From Kordia sp039026955 (lineage in GTDB: Bacteria; Bacteroidota; Bacteroidia; Flavobacteriales; Flavobacteriaceae): a stretch of DNA of 64,000 bases. The translations under genes were made by a program, and so were the position numbers. The stretch lies in contig JBCCLH010000008.1 of the NCBI GenBank assembly GCA_039026955.1, forward strand, positions 86,108-150,107, in the 5' to 3' direction. Shown one piece after another: positions 16,131 through 23,823 of the stretch; the first letter of the stretch is position 1; each line of letters starts with the position of its first letter. Under the pieces are notes generated by a model. It had not been told where the DNA came from. It did no database searches and saw nothing but the letters and a program-made list of their open reading frames with translations.

Positions 16131-16985
16131 TTATAGAATTTTGTGTGTCAAATCGTTGTAATGCCACTTTTCGGGGATAATATCCAAACTGAGTAGTTTG
16201 TCTTGTACTTTTTCAATGGTTTCTTTATCGATTAATTCTTGACTCCATTCGGTGAGTGATAACCATTTTTGTACGTCTTCTAGTTGCTGTTCGTAACGTA
16301 TTGAAATCGTTTCGTCGATGTTTGGAATAGCTTTAAATTTTGCGGTCATTTCATTAATAATGCTTAAAACAGTCTTAACAGTAGCTTCATCTTCTGCTAA
16401 CAATTCCGAACGAACGGCAATGACAAAACACGGCCAAGGTGTCGGACAATCGGCAACACGTTTAAAAATTCCTTGATCTACCAAAGGTTTTGTAGTAAAA
16501 TGTTCCCACATAAAATAATCACCCTTTCCACGGTTTAAACCGTCAATCGCACCTTCTAGATTGTTGATGACTTCAAATTCTAAATCATCGGTGTCCCAAC
16601 CATTATTTTCCGCATTGATATACGCCATTAAGTGCGAGCCAGAACCGAAACGACTGATGGCAGCTTTGGTTCCTTCTAAATCTTCAATGGAATCGTAAGT
16701 AGCATCTGCCGCAACGTGAATTCCCCAAATTAAAGGCGATTGCACAAACGTTTGTACAATTTTAGCAGGATTTCCCGCAATGATATCTTTAATGATTCCT
16801 TCCGTAAGGATCACCGCAATATCAATCTTTTTATTTCGAAGTGCTTTACACATCGCGCCAGTTCCGCCTGGATAATCTTTCCAACGTAGACTGATTCCTT
16901 CTTTTTCATAAGCGCGTTCTTTGAGTGTTAAATACCAAGCTAAGTTAAAGTGTTCCGGAACACCTCCAATATTAATTTTCTTCAT
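16131..16985 (-). CDS. Periplasmic-binding-protein-like fold, cytoplasmic
   Basis: The 284-residue protein resembles type-II solute-binding proteins of the NMT1/SsuA/ThiY kind (IGGVPEHFNLAWYLTLKERAYEKEG at the N-terminus in spirit, then GALRNKKIDIAV-like and AAISRFGSGSHLMAY). It has no signal peptide or lipobox, so it should stay in the cytoplasm, and no ABC permease is nearby. It is the last gene of an operon and starts 9 bp after the nucleoside phosphorylase. Cytoplasmic members of this fold include enzymes such as MqnA/MqnD and THI5-type proteins. An enzymatic or sensing role is possible; no ligand can be assigned. Confidence 0.7.
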   Translation of the reverse strand: MKKINIGGVPEHFNLAWYLTLKERAYEKEGISLRWKDYPGGTGAMCKALRNKKIDIAVILTEGIIKDIIAGNPAKIVQTFVQSPLIWGIHVAADATYDSIEDLEGTKAAISRFGSGSHLMAYINAENNGWDTDDLEFEVINNLEGAIDGLNRGKGDYFMWEHFTTKPLVDQGIFKRVADCPTPWPCFVIAVRSELLAEDEATVKTVLSIINEMTAKFKAIPNIDETISIRYEQQLEDVQKWLSLTEWSQELIDKETIEKVQDKLLSLDIIPEKWHYNDLTHKIL

Positions 16986-16994
16986 GTGCTGTCT

Positions 16995-17864
16995 TTATAC
17001 TAATTTCCCTAAGGTGTACTGAATCAACTGATCTACGGTTTGTTTGGGCGTGCTGCTAAATTCGCCTAATGGACGATTGGCAATAATAGCATTCATCGAA
17101 ATGGCGTTGTGTCCTAATAGATTTGCCAAGCCATAAATACCCGCAGTTTCCATCTCCAGATTGGTTATTTTTTTGTCTTGGTGATGAAACGCTGCTAATT
17201 TTTCATTCAATTGTTCATCTTGAACCGCCAAACGTATTTTTCGACTTTGCGGACCGTAAAACCCAACATTGGTTCCTGTAAAACCGAGAATTGTGTGTTC
17301 AGAAGCTAATTGGTCGATCAATTTTTGACTACCTTTCACAACATACGGCTCTGATTTTTTTGGACACCAATCGGTTTGCTGTACAAACGCTTCTGAAAGT
17401 TCTTTTTGCAAGATGTGATCGCTTTCGTAAAAATGCAAGAGACTATCAAAACCAATCGCATATTCGCTAATGACAAAGCTGTCATTTGGAATGTTTTCTT
17501 GAATCGATCCCGACGTTCCAATTCGGATGATATCTAAAGCAATATGTTCTTGTTTTACAGTTCGAGATGTAAAATCTACATTGACAAGCGCGTCCAATTC
17601 ATTAAACACGATGTCAATATTATCAGTACCGATTCCTGTAGAAATCACTGAAATACGCTTCTCGCGAAGGGTTCCTGTATGCGTCACAAATTCGCGTTTT
17701 GCTTTTTTGATGTCAACTGTATCAAAATACTTGCTCACAGCATCCACACGATCAGGATCGCCCACTGTAATAATGGTTTCGGCAATATCTTCAGGAAGTA
17801 GATTTAGGTGATAAATACTTCCGTCAGGGTTGATAATTAATTCAGATTCGGCAATTCTACTCAT
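16995..17864 (-). CDS. Nucleoside phosphorylase (uridine phosphorylase-like)
   Basis: A 289-residue member of the NP-I nucleoside phosphorylase family. The phosphate loop TVGDPDRV, the IRIGTSGSIQ motif and the ribose-binding NLEMETAGIYG motif are present. Such enzymes cleave nucleosides with phosphate to a base and ribose 1-phosphate; the overall sequence is closest in style to uridine phosphorylases but the base cannot be fixed from sequence alone. Its start overlaps the DUF1835 gene by 8 bp, so the two are co-translated. Confidence 0.87.
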   Translation of the reverse strand: MSRIAESELIINPDGSIYHLNLLPEDIAETIITVGDPDRVDAVSKYFDTVDIKKAKREFVTHTGTLREKRISVISTGIGTDNIDIVFNELDALVNVDFTSRTVKQEHIALDIIRIGTSGSIQENIPNDSFVISEYAIGFDSLLHFYESDHILQKELSEAFVQQTDWCPKKSEPYVVKGSQKLIDQLASEHTILGFTGTNVGFYGPQSRKIRLAVQDEQLNEKLAAFHHQDKKITNLEMETAGIYGLANLLGHNAISMNAIIANRPLGEFSSTPKQTVDQLIQYTLGKLV

Positions 17865-18786
17865 GTTTTGTCAATATTTGTGCGGCAGGATGATAACTAA
17901 AGTCATATTTACGGCAATTTCCAAAAACGGTCGCATCCGAGAGCTCGTTGTAGAAATTCTGCATGCTTTCAATCGCTAGTAATCCTTTTCTATTTAAGGC
18001 TAAGCGTTTTTCTTGGTGTTCATAAAAAGCAGTTAATCGGTCAATAATACGTGTAATTTGTAAATCGCCAAAGCCATAATATCCTTGGTATTGCAGAATG
18101 TACCCTGTAAGTTGTCGTGAATTTTTTATTTCTTCATTTTGAATGATCTTTAAAATGTGCTTTTCCAGAACATTCAATCCGCTGTCAATCGCTGGGAATC
18201 GCTTTAAATGCGCGTTGATACAGTTAGAAAGATACGGAAACGAAGAAGATGTCGTCACGTGTTTTTTAAAGTCAATATGATTGTCAGAACAATATAATTT
18301 CCAAAGTGTATCTGCCAATTCTAAGTCGGTAAGTGTGAGCGCCACTCGTTGTTGGTAATGTGATTTTAGTTGTGCGTCTGTGAGTTCTCCCAATCCTTTT
18401 AAGTTGGGATCGTTCTCTATCCAACCACTACACACCAAATAAATTTTCCCAGAAACTTTCAATTGCTTGATGTGACTCAACGCTGCCATCATGTTTATAT
18501 GACAGAACAAATCGTATTCAAACCACAACACAATAGACGTATATTTGGCGAAGTTCGTAGTCAACAAAGGATTTAAAAATGATTCCGTATAGGTTTTTTC
18601 ATCCGCGCCAAAAGCTTTCAAAAAGGCAATTCGTTCTAGTTTGAATGCTTCTGATTTTAAATCATAGCTTGTGGTTCCTTCACAGAGCATTTCACGCCAC
18701 ACCAACTGATCATCTGTAATGCCTAGTTTGGCAAGTCTCGGCGTTAAACTGTCACCATTTAATATATGTAAGGTTTGCTGTAACAT
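17857..18786 (-). CDS. DUF1835 domain-containing protein
   Basis: The 309-residue protein begins LHILNGDSLTPRL, the DUF1835 opening, with WREMLCEG and FEYDLFCHINMMAAL (about residues 87-101) typical of the family. There is no signal peptide or membrane helix. A C-terminal helical part with winged-helix-like content follows. Its function is unknown. Start and stop overlap its neighbours (TAATG with yciH; 8 bp with the phosphorylase), so it is part of a tightly coupled four-gene operon. Confidence 0.82.
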   Translation of the reverse strand: MLQQTLHILNGDSLTPRLAKLGITDDQLVWREMLCEGTTSYDLKSEAFKLERIAFLKAFGADEKTYTESFLNPLLTTNFAKYTSIVLWFEYDLFCHINMMAALSHIKQLKVSGKIYLVCSGWIENDPNLKGLGELTDAQLKSHYQQRVALTLTDLELADTLWKLYCSDNHIDFKKHVTTSSSFPYLSNCINAHLKRFPAIDSGLNVLEKHILKIIQNEEIKNSRQLTGYILQYQGYYGFGDLQITRIIDRLTAFYEHQEKRLALNRKGLLAIESMQNFYNELSDATVFGNCRKYDFSYHPAAQILTKHE

Positions 18787-19136
18787 TATCCTCCGACACG
18801 TTTTACATTGTATCCTTCTTTTTCAAGAATTTGCACAATCTTATCTCTATACTTCCCTTGAATAATGATTTCGCCTTCTTTCACGCTTCCACCCACGCCA
18901 CATTTTACTTTCAACAGCTTTCCTAACGCTTTTAAATCGTCTTCTGTACCGACAAAACCTTTGACAACCGTAACGACTTTTCCGCTGCGACCTTTGTTGC
19001 TAAAATGTGCTTCTAGTTGTTGTTCTTTGGGTGATAGGGTTTCTTCGACAGTTTCATCTTCCAATTCAAAATCGTCATTTGTAGAGAAGACAAATCCGCC
19101 TAAATCCTCCAAACTATTCAATTTTTTCTTTGCCAT
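18786..19136 (-). CDS. yciH: SUI1/YciH-family translation initiation factor
   Basis: A 116-residue protein with a C-terminal SUI1 (eIF1-like) domain: VTVVKGF.GTEDDLKALGKLLKVKCGVGGSVKEGEII.QG. The basic loop and the GVGGSVK motif are conserved. Bacterial YciH is a minor factor related to start-codon discrimination. It is first in the operon with DUF1835, the nucleoside phosphorylase and the binding-protein-like gene, and its stop codon overlaps the next ATG as TAATG. Confidence 0.9.
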   Translation of the reverse strand: MAKKKLNSLEDLGGFVFSTNDDFELEDETVEETLSPKEQQLEAHFSNKGRSGKVVTVVKGFVGTEDDLKALGKLLKVKCGVGGSVKEGEIIIQGKYRDKIVQILEKEGYNVKRVGG

Positions 19137-19359
19137 ACAGTTGTTTCTTTAAATTCGGGTGTATTTGTAGTATTTTGGAAAAGTGAAGATATAAAAAATC
19201 GCTTACTTTATTTGAAAATAAGATTGTTTAATAGTCACTCAGTATGATACGTCATTGACAGGAGAAACGACGAAGCAATTTGTTTCTAGTGAAAACACAT
19301 GATTTTCTTTGAAATACATTGATACATTTTCAAATTATCAAATTGGTATATTAAAAAGA
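19137..19359. other. Spacer with one dispersed-repeat core
   Basis: The stretch 19311-19354 carries the ATTTTCAAATTATCAAATT core of the dispersed repeat that is triplicated after ung. The rest shows no gene. Confidence 0.5.
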
Positions 19360-20310
19360 TTATTTCTTAATCAATCCCAATTCAATCAAACGTTGATTTA
19401 AAAACTCACCTGCAGTGATATCTTCAAATTGTTTTGGATTATCCGCATCAATACAGTTTTCCAAGCAATCCAACGGCATTTCACTGATTGGATGCATAAA
19501 GAAAGGAATGGAATAACGCGAAGTTCCCCATAATTCCTTTGGCGGATTTACCACACGATGTATCGTAGATTTTAATTTATTATTACTGTGACGTGAAAGC
19601 ATGTCGCCAACGTTAATCACCAATTCTTCTGGCTCTGCAATCGCATCTAACCACTCACCATCATGACGTTGTACTTGCAATCCTTTTCCGTGTGCGCCCA
19701 TCAACAAAGTAATTAAATTGATATCTCCATGCGCTGCCGCACGAACGGCATCTTTCGGTTCGCTTGTAATCGGAGGATAGTGAATTGGACGTAAAATACT
19801 GTTTCCGTTCTTGATGAAATTATCAAAATAGAATTCATCCAACCCTAAATACAAAGCCAATGCACGTAACACATATACACCTGTTTTTTCAAGCATTTTA
19901 TAGGTTTCTTCTCCAACAGAATTAAATTCTGGAAGTTCTGTCACCGTTACATTATCTGGATATTCTGCTTTTAAAGCATCATTATTTTCTACATATTGAC
20001 CAAAATGCCAAAACTCTTTCAAATCGCCGACTTTTCTGCCTTTGGCACTTTCTTTTCCAAACGAAACATAGCCGCGTTGCCCGCCAATACCTTCAATTTC
20101 GTATTTGCTTTTTGTATCTAACGGAAGACCAAAAAACTTTTTGATTTCTTCATATAAATTATCCACCAAAGTGCTGCTCAAAAAATGTCCTTTTAAAGCC
20201 ACGAAGCCAATATCTTCGTATGCTTTTCCTATTTCGTCAATGAATTTTTGCTTTCTACTAGGATCGTCTGATAAGAAATCGGTTAAATCTACGCTTGGAA
20301 TATTTTTCAT
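19360..20310 (-). CDS. Isopenicillin N synthase-like Fe(II)/2-oxoglutarate oxygenase
   Basis: The 316-residue protein is a DIOX_N / 2OG-FeII oxygenase of the isopenicillin N synthase group. The N-terminal PSVDLTDFL and YEDIGFVALKGH segments are typical. The iron ligands are His and Asp in AAHGDINLITLL and the distal His in STIHRVVNP, followed by YSIPFFMHP for 2-oxoglutarate binding. Members hydroxylate or cyclise diverse small molecules. No secondary metabolite cluster is nearby, so a general metabolic role is more likely; the substrate is unknown. Confidence 0.88.
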   Translation of the reverse strand: MKNIPSVDLTDFLSDDPSRKQKFIDEIGKAYEDIGFVALKGHFLSSTLVDNLYEEIKKFFGLPLDTKSKYEIEGIGGQRGYVSFGKESAKGRKVGDLKEFWHFGQYVENNDALKAEYPDNVTVTELPEFNSVGEETYKMLEKTGVYVLRALALYLGLDEFYFDNFIKNGNSILRPIHYPPITSEPKDAVRAAAHGDINLITLLMGAHGKGLQVQRHDGEWLDAIAEPEELVINVGDMLSRHSNNKLKSTIHRVVNPPKELWGTSRYSIPFFMHPISEMPLDCLENCIDADNPKQFEDITAGEFLNQRLIELGLIKK

Positions 20311-20635
20311 GTGTTTCTGTTTATTGTTTTAACGGTCACATGCAGTTTGGAAATTACTATCGCGTTAAATGATATACTTTGCTGCATGCTCGGTTCATGT
20401 AATTCAAATTTTATTTTCTAAAGAGATGTATGGCTTTACTCAATTTTAGGTGTTAGTTGTAAAACCAATTGTTAATAACTTTATCGCCGTTAAAGGCTTA
20501 TTTTTACAAATGTAGCTAAAAATTTATGGTTGAAAAAGGAGAGTTATTAACAATCGTAAAAATTATCTCTTTGGGTTTTGACGAACCGTTTTTTTTCGTG
20601 ATTTTTGATAATACAATTTTAAAGTACGACAACTC
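20311..20635. other. Divergent spacer, no feature seen
   Basis: This 325-bp region separates two divergent genes and must hold both promoters. No clear TAnnTTTG element, repeat or small gene is visible. Confidence 0.4.
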
Positions 20636-22633
20636 ATGCCAACTACATTAGAACCAATGGTATACGAAAAAGGAAATTTGACCAACGAAACGTTGATCGA
20701 TCTCTATAAAAAGATGTTGAAACCACGAATGATAGAAGAGAAGATGCTGATTCTTCTTCGTCAAGGAAAAATTTCGAAGTGGTTTGGCGGTATTGGACAA
20801 GAAGCGATTGCAGTTGGAGTGACCTCTTCACTTACGAAAGAAGAATATATTTTACCAATGCACCGAAATTTAGGGGTGTTTACAACGCGTGAAATTCCGT
20901 TGTATCGTTTGTTTTCGCAATGGCAAGGAAAAGCGAGTGGATTTACCAAAGGACGCGATCGTAGTTTTCACTTTGGCACGCAAGAATTTAATATTGTGGG
21001 AATGATTTCGCATTTAGGACCGCAATTAGGCGTGGCAAGTGGAATCGCATTAGCGAATAAATTAAAAGATAACAAACATGCTTGTGCTGTATTTACTGGA
21101 GAAGGTGGAACGAGCGAAGGTGATTTTCACGAAGCGTTGAATGTAGCTTCAGTATGGAGTTTGCCAGTGTTGTTTTGTATTGAGAATAATGGATACGGAC
21201 TTTCTACACCAACCGCAGAGCAATACAATTGTGAGCATTTGGCGGATAGAGGCAAAGGCTACGGAATGGAAGCACATGTGATTGATGGAAATAATATTTT
21301 GGAAGTCTACACGAAAGTTTCTGAATTGGCAGATAGCATTCGTGAGAATCCGAGACCGATTTTATTAGAGTTTAAAACGTTTCGTATGCGCGGACATGAA
21401 GAGGCGAGTGGGACAAAGTATGTTCCAAAAGACTTGATGAATGCTTGGGCAACAAAAGATCCAATTGACAATTACTGTAATTATTTACTGTTAGAAGGTA
21501 TCTTGACTGCTGAAATGGAAGAAACGTTTCATGCTGAGATTTCTGCGGAAATCAACGAAAATTTACAAAAGGCTTTTGACGAAGAAAAAATTTCATCTAC
21601 GAAAGAAGCGGAATTGCAAGATGTATACCGTGCTACTGAATATGAAGAAGTTACTCCAAATATAGAAACCGAAAATATTCGTTTTGTAGACGCCGTTTCT
21701 CAAGGATTAAAACAATCCATGGAAAAGCACGACGATTTGATTATTATGGGACAAGATGTCGCGGAATATGGTGGTGTGTTTAAAATTACCAACGATTTCA
21801 TCAATCAGTTTGGAAGAGAACGTGTGCGCAATACGCCAATTTGTGAATCTGCGATTGTATCAGCTTCCTACGGACTTTCCGTGAATGGCATGAAAGCCGT
21901 CATGGAAATGCAGTTTGCGGACTTTGTATCAAGTGGTTTCAACCCGATTGTAAATTTATTAGCAAAATCGCATTATCGTTGGAATCAGCATGCAGATGTG
22001 GTGGTACGAATGCCTTGTGGTGCAGGCGTAGGTGCAGGACCGTTTCACTCACAAACTAACGAAGCGTGGTTTACCAAAACGCCAGGATTAAAAGTTATTT
22101 ATCCAGCATTTCCGTACGATGCGAAAGGTTTGTTAGCGACTGCAGTGAACGATCCGAATCCTGTGTTATTCTTTGAGCACAAAGCGTTGTATAGAAGTAT
22201 TTACCAAGATGTTCCAACGGATTATTACACATTGCCTTTAGGAAAAGCTGCTTTACTAAAAGAAGGAAATGATATCACTATTATTACTTATGGTTCGGCT
22301 GTGCATTGGGCGTTGAATACTTTGGAGCAAAATCCAGAGATTTGTGCCGATGTGCTTGATTTACGTACATTACAACCGTTAGATACGGAGGCAATCTACA
22401 ATTCCGTAAAGAAAACAGGAAAAGCCATCATTCTACAAGAAGATTCACTCTTTGGAAGTATTTCTAGTGATATTTCAGCCATGATTATGGAAAACTGTTT
22501 CGAGCATTTGGACGGACCTGTGAAGCGTGTGGCAAGTTTAGAAACTCCGATTCCATTTGATCAAGGGTTAGAGCAACAATACTTACCTAAGAATGATTTT
22601 GAAGCGGCGTTGAGAGATGTGTTGGATTATTAG
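20636..22633 (+). CDS. 2-oxoacid dehydrogenase E1, fused alpha and beta subunits
   Basis: The 665-residue protein fuses the alpha part (about 1-330) and beta part (about 340-665) of a thiamine-diphosphate E1. The cofactor motif is GEGGTSEGDFHEALN...IENN, with Glu in the usual GDG. The beta half has GQDVAEYGG and the transketolase C-terminal region. The type matches branched-chain (2-oxoisovalerate) dehydrogenase E1 or a pyruvate-type homologue; the fusion is common in Bacteroidota. E2 and E3 are not adjacent. The stop TAG begins TAGATTGTT repeats. Confidence 0.9.
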   Translation: MPTTLEPMVYEKGNLTNETLIDLYKKMLKPRMIEEKMLILLRQGKISKWFGGIGQEAIAVGVTSSLTKEEYILPMHRNLGVFTTREIPLYRLFSQWQGKASGFTKGRDRSFHFGTQEFNIVGMISHLGPQLGVASGIALANKLKDNKHACAVFTGEGGTSEGDFHEALNVASVWSLPVLFCIENNGYGLSTPTAEQYNCEHLADRGKGYGMEAHVIDGNNILEVYTKVSELADSIRENPRPILLEFKTFRMRGHEEASGTKYVPKDLMNAWATKDPIDNYCNYLLLEGILTAEMEETFHAEISAEINENLQKAFDEEKISSTKEAELQDVYRATEYEEVTPNIETENIRFVDAVSQGLKQSMEKHDDLIIMGQDVAEYGGVFKITNDFINQFGRERVRNTPICESAIVSASYGLSVNGMKAVMEMQFADFVSSGFNPIVNLLAKSHYRWNQHADVVVRMPCGAGVGAGPFHSQTNEAWFTKTPGLKVIYPAFPYDAKGLLATAVNDPNPVLFFEHKALYRSIYQDVPTDYYTLPLGKAALLKEGNDITIITYGSAVHWALNTLEQNPEICADVLDLRTLQPLDTEAIYNSVKKTGKAIILQEDSLFGSISSDISAMIMENCFEHLDGPVKRVASLETPIPFDQGLEQQYLPKNDFEAALRDVLDY

Positions 22634-22745
22634 ATTGTTCTCGCTTATGCGATCTCTATAGATTGTTAGACTTGTTAGATTTTTGATGTTGTTATTCTGC
22701 ACTTGATCTGACAAGTTATATATTATCACTATGAGTTCCAAAAAA
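22634..22745. other. Low-complexity tail after the E1 gene
   Basis: After the stop, TAGATTGTT and related words recur (22631-22684). No gene or hairpin terminator is seen. Confidence 0.5.
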
Positions 22746-22960
22746 CGTCACATCGAGTGGTTTTTCGTAATGAAATGAAGAAAAAATGTATCGAGATGTA
22801 CTTTAAATTTTAAATGATAAATGTTGAATTTTGAATTTTGAATTACTTCAAACTAAACTTCTCAACTCATAAACTTATAAACTTATAAACTAAGATAATT
22901 CATAGCTATTCTCGATACATTTTTATTTTGCTACGCGCCATAAAAACACTCGAACTGACG
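22746..22960. repeat. MITE-like element, copy A
   Basis: The 215-bp element begins CGTCACATCGAGTGG and ends CACTCGAACTGACG, an imperfect terminal inverted repeat. Each end holds an inner TGTATCGAGA or TCTCGATACA block. The AT-rich centre contains ATAAACTTATAAAC and TCATAGCTATTC. Copy C at 54417-54591 is the same structure in the opposite orientation, down to the central AGCTATGAATT and TTTATAAGTTTATGAGTTG words. Confidence 0.75.
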
Positions 22961-22995
22961 TTGGGATTTATAATTCTAAAAATTCAAAATACAAT

Positions 22996-23148
22996 CGTCA
23001 CTTCGAGTGAATTTGTGCAACAAATTTGTATCGAGAAGTACTTGGAAACGCTAAATATTAAATGTTGAATTAGTTCAGACCAAACTGATAAACATAAAAT
23101 CCATAGTAGATCTAGATACAAAATTCTTTTGGAATTCCACTCAATCTG
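22996..23148. repeat. MITE-like element, degenerate copy B
   Basis: It begins CGTCACTTCGAGTG with an inner TGTATCGAGAAG and ends with decayed partners (GATACAAAATTC, CCACTCAATCTG). The internal words AAATGTTGAATTAGTTCA match copy A. Confidence 0.6.
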
Positions 23149-23157
23149 CTGTTTTTT

Positions 23158-23406
23158 AATGTATCAATTTGATGATTTGAAAACGCACCAATGCTTATTT
23201 TAAAGAGGAACCCTACTTTGATTTTGACAGATTGCCACGACTCCGTCTCGCAATGACGAATCAAAAATTTTATCAAAATTCCTTGCTTTTGTCATAGAAA
23301 TCAAACTGACGTTTTTTGCTTTAAGTTCAATTTCAGATTCAAATTCAATTTCACAATTTATAACTTCAGACTTTTAAATATTTGATAACAAACAACAATC
23401 AACAAC
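23158..23406. repeat. Dispersed repeat patch and tail of the lipoprotein gene
   Basis: From 23158 the sequence matches 31590-31690 for about 90 bp (AATGTATCAATTTGATGATT..., then CCTACTTTGATTTTGACAGATT). It then gives GCCACGACTCCGTCTCGCAA, which recurs inverted at 54325-54345. No gene is seen. The end near 23400 is the TGA-anchored GTTGTTGATTGTTG tail of the next gene. Confidence 0.6.
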
Positions 23407-23823
23407 TCATCTTCTAGTTACGGTTTCTTGTTGAAATTTTGAAACTTTTAGTTTTCCACTTTTATTGTTGACTTTGTAATGAATGAGGACTTTTTCAGTA
23501 GCATTTTTACGGTTATTTAACACCGTGTAATTGCCTTCATTGAAAGATGCATCGAGCACTAATGTATTGTTATTTGTATTTTTTGATAAGAGATGATTCA
23601 CTTTTATACAACGTTTTGGCGTAAATACGATAACACTGTCGACGCTAATATCGACAGTGTTATCAAGAGCTATCTCAAAAAGATACTTTGTATACGGTTT
23701 TGCACTTTGTATGCCTTGAATAATAGTTTGCTTTTTAGAAGTGATGAGTTTAATACTTCCATTACAACCTATAATGTTCAGCGTTAGCATGCATAATATC
23801 ACTAAGATTAAAAACCGCTTCAT
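23407..23823 (-). CDS. Hypothetical lipoprotein
   Basis: This 138-residue protein has a lipoprotein signal peptide (MKRFLILVILCMLTLNIIG, lipobox IIGC). The mature part is predicted to be mostly beta, rich in T, V, N and K. No family is recognised. It begins within the stop codon of the large T9SS substrate (TAATG overlap), so the two are co-translated. That suggests it works with, or anchors, that secreted protein, but this is only inferred. Confidence 0.72.
   Translation of the reverse strand: MKRFLILVILCMLTLNIIGCNGSIKLITSKKQTIIQGIQSAKPYTKYLFEIALDNTVDISVDSVIVFTPKRCIKVNHLLSKNTNNNTLVLDASFNEGNYTVLNNRKNATEKVLIHYKVNNKSGKLKVSKFQQETVTRR

Noticed and set aside
16131..17864. Futalosine pathway genes (MqnA/MqnB)
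   Set aside because: The folds are similar, but no specific motif was found and other pathway genes are absent, so the names are not used.
20636..22633. Gene fusion artefact in the E1 dehydrogenase
   Set aside because: The single-chain alpha-beta form is common in Bacteroidota and the linker region is smooth.
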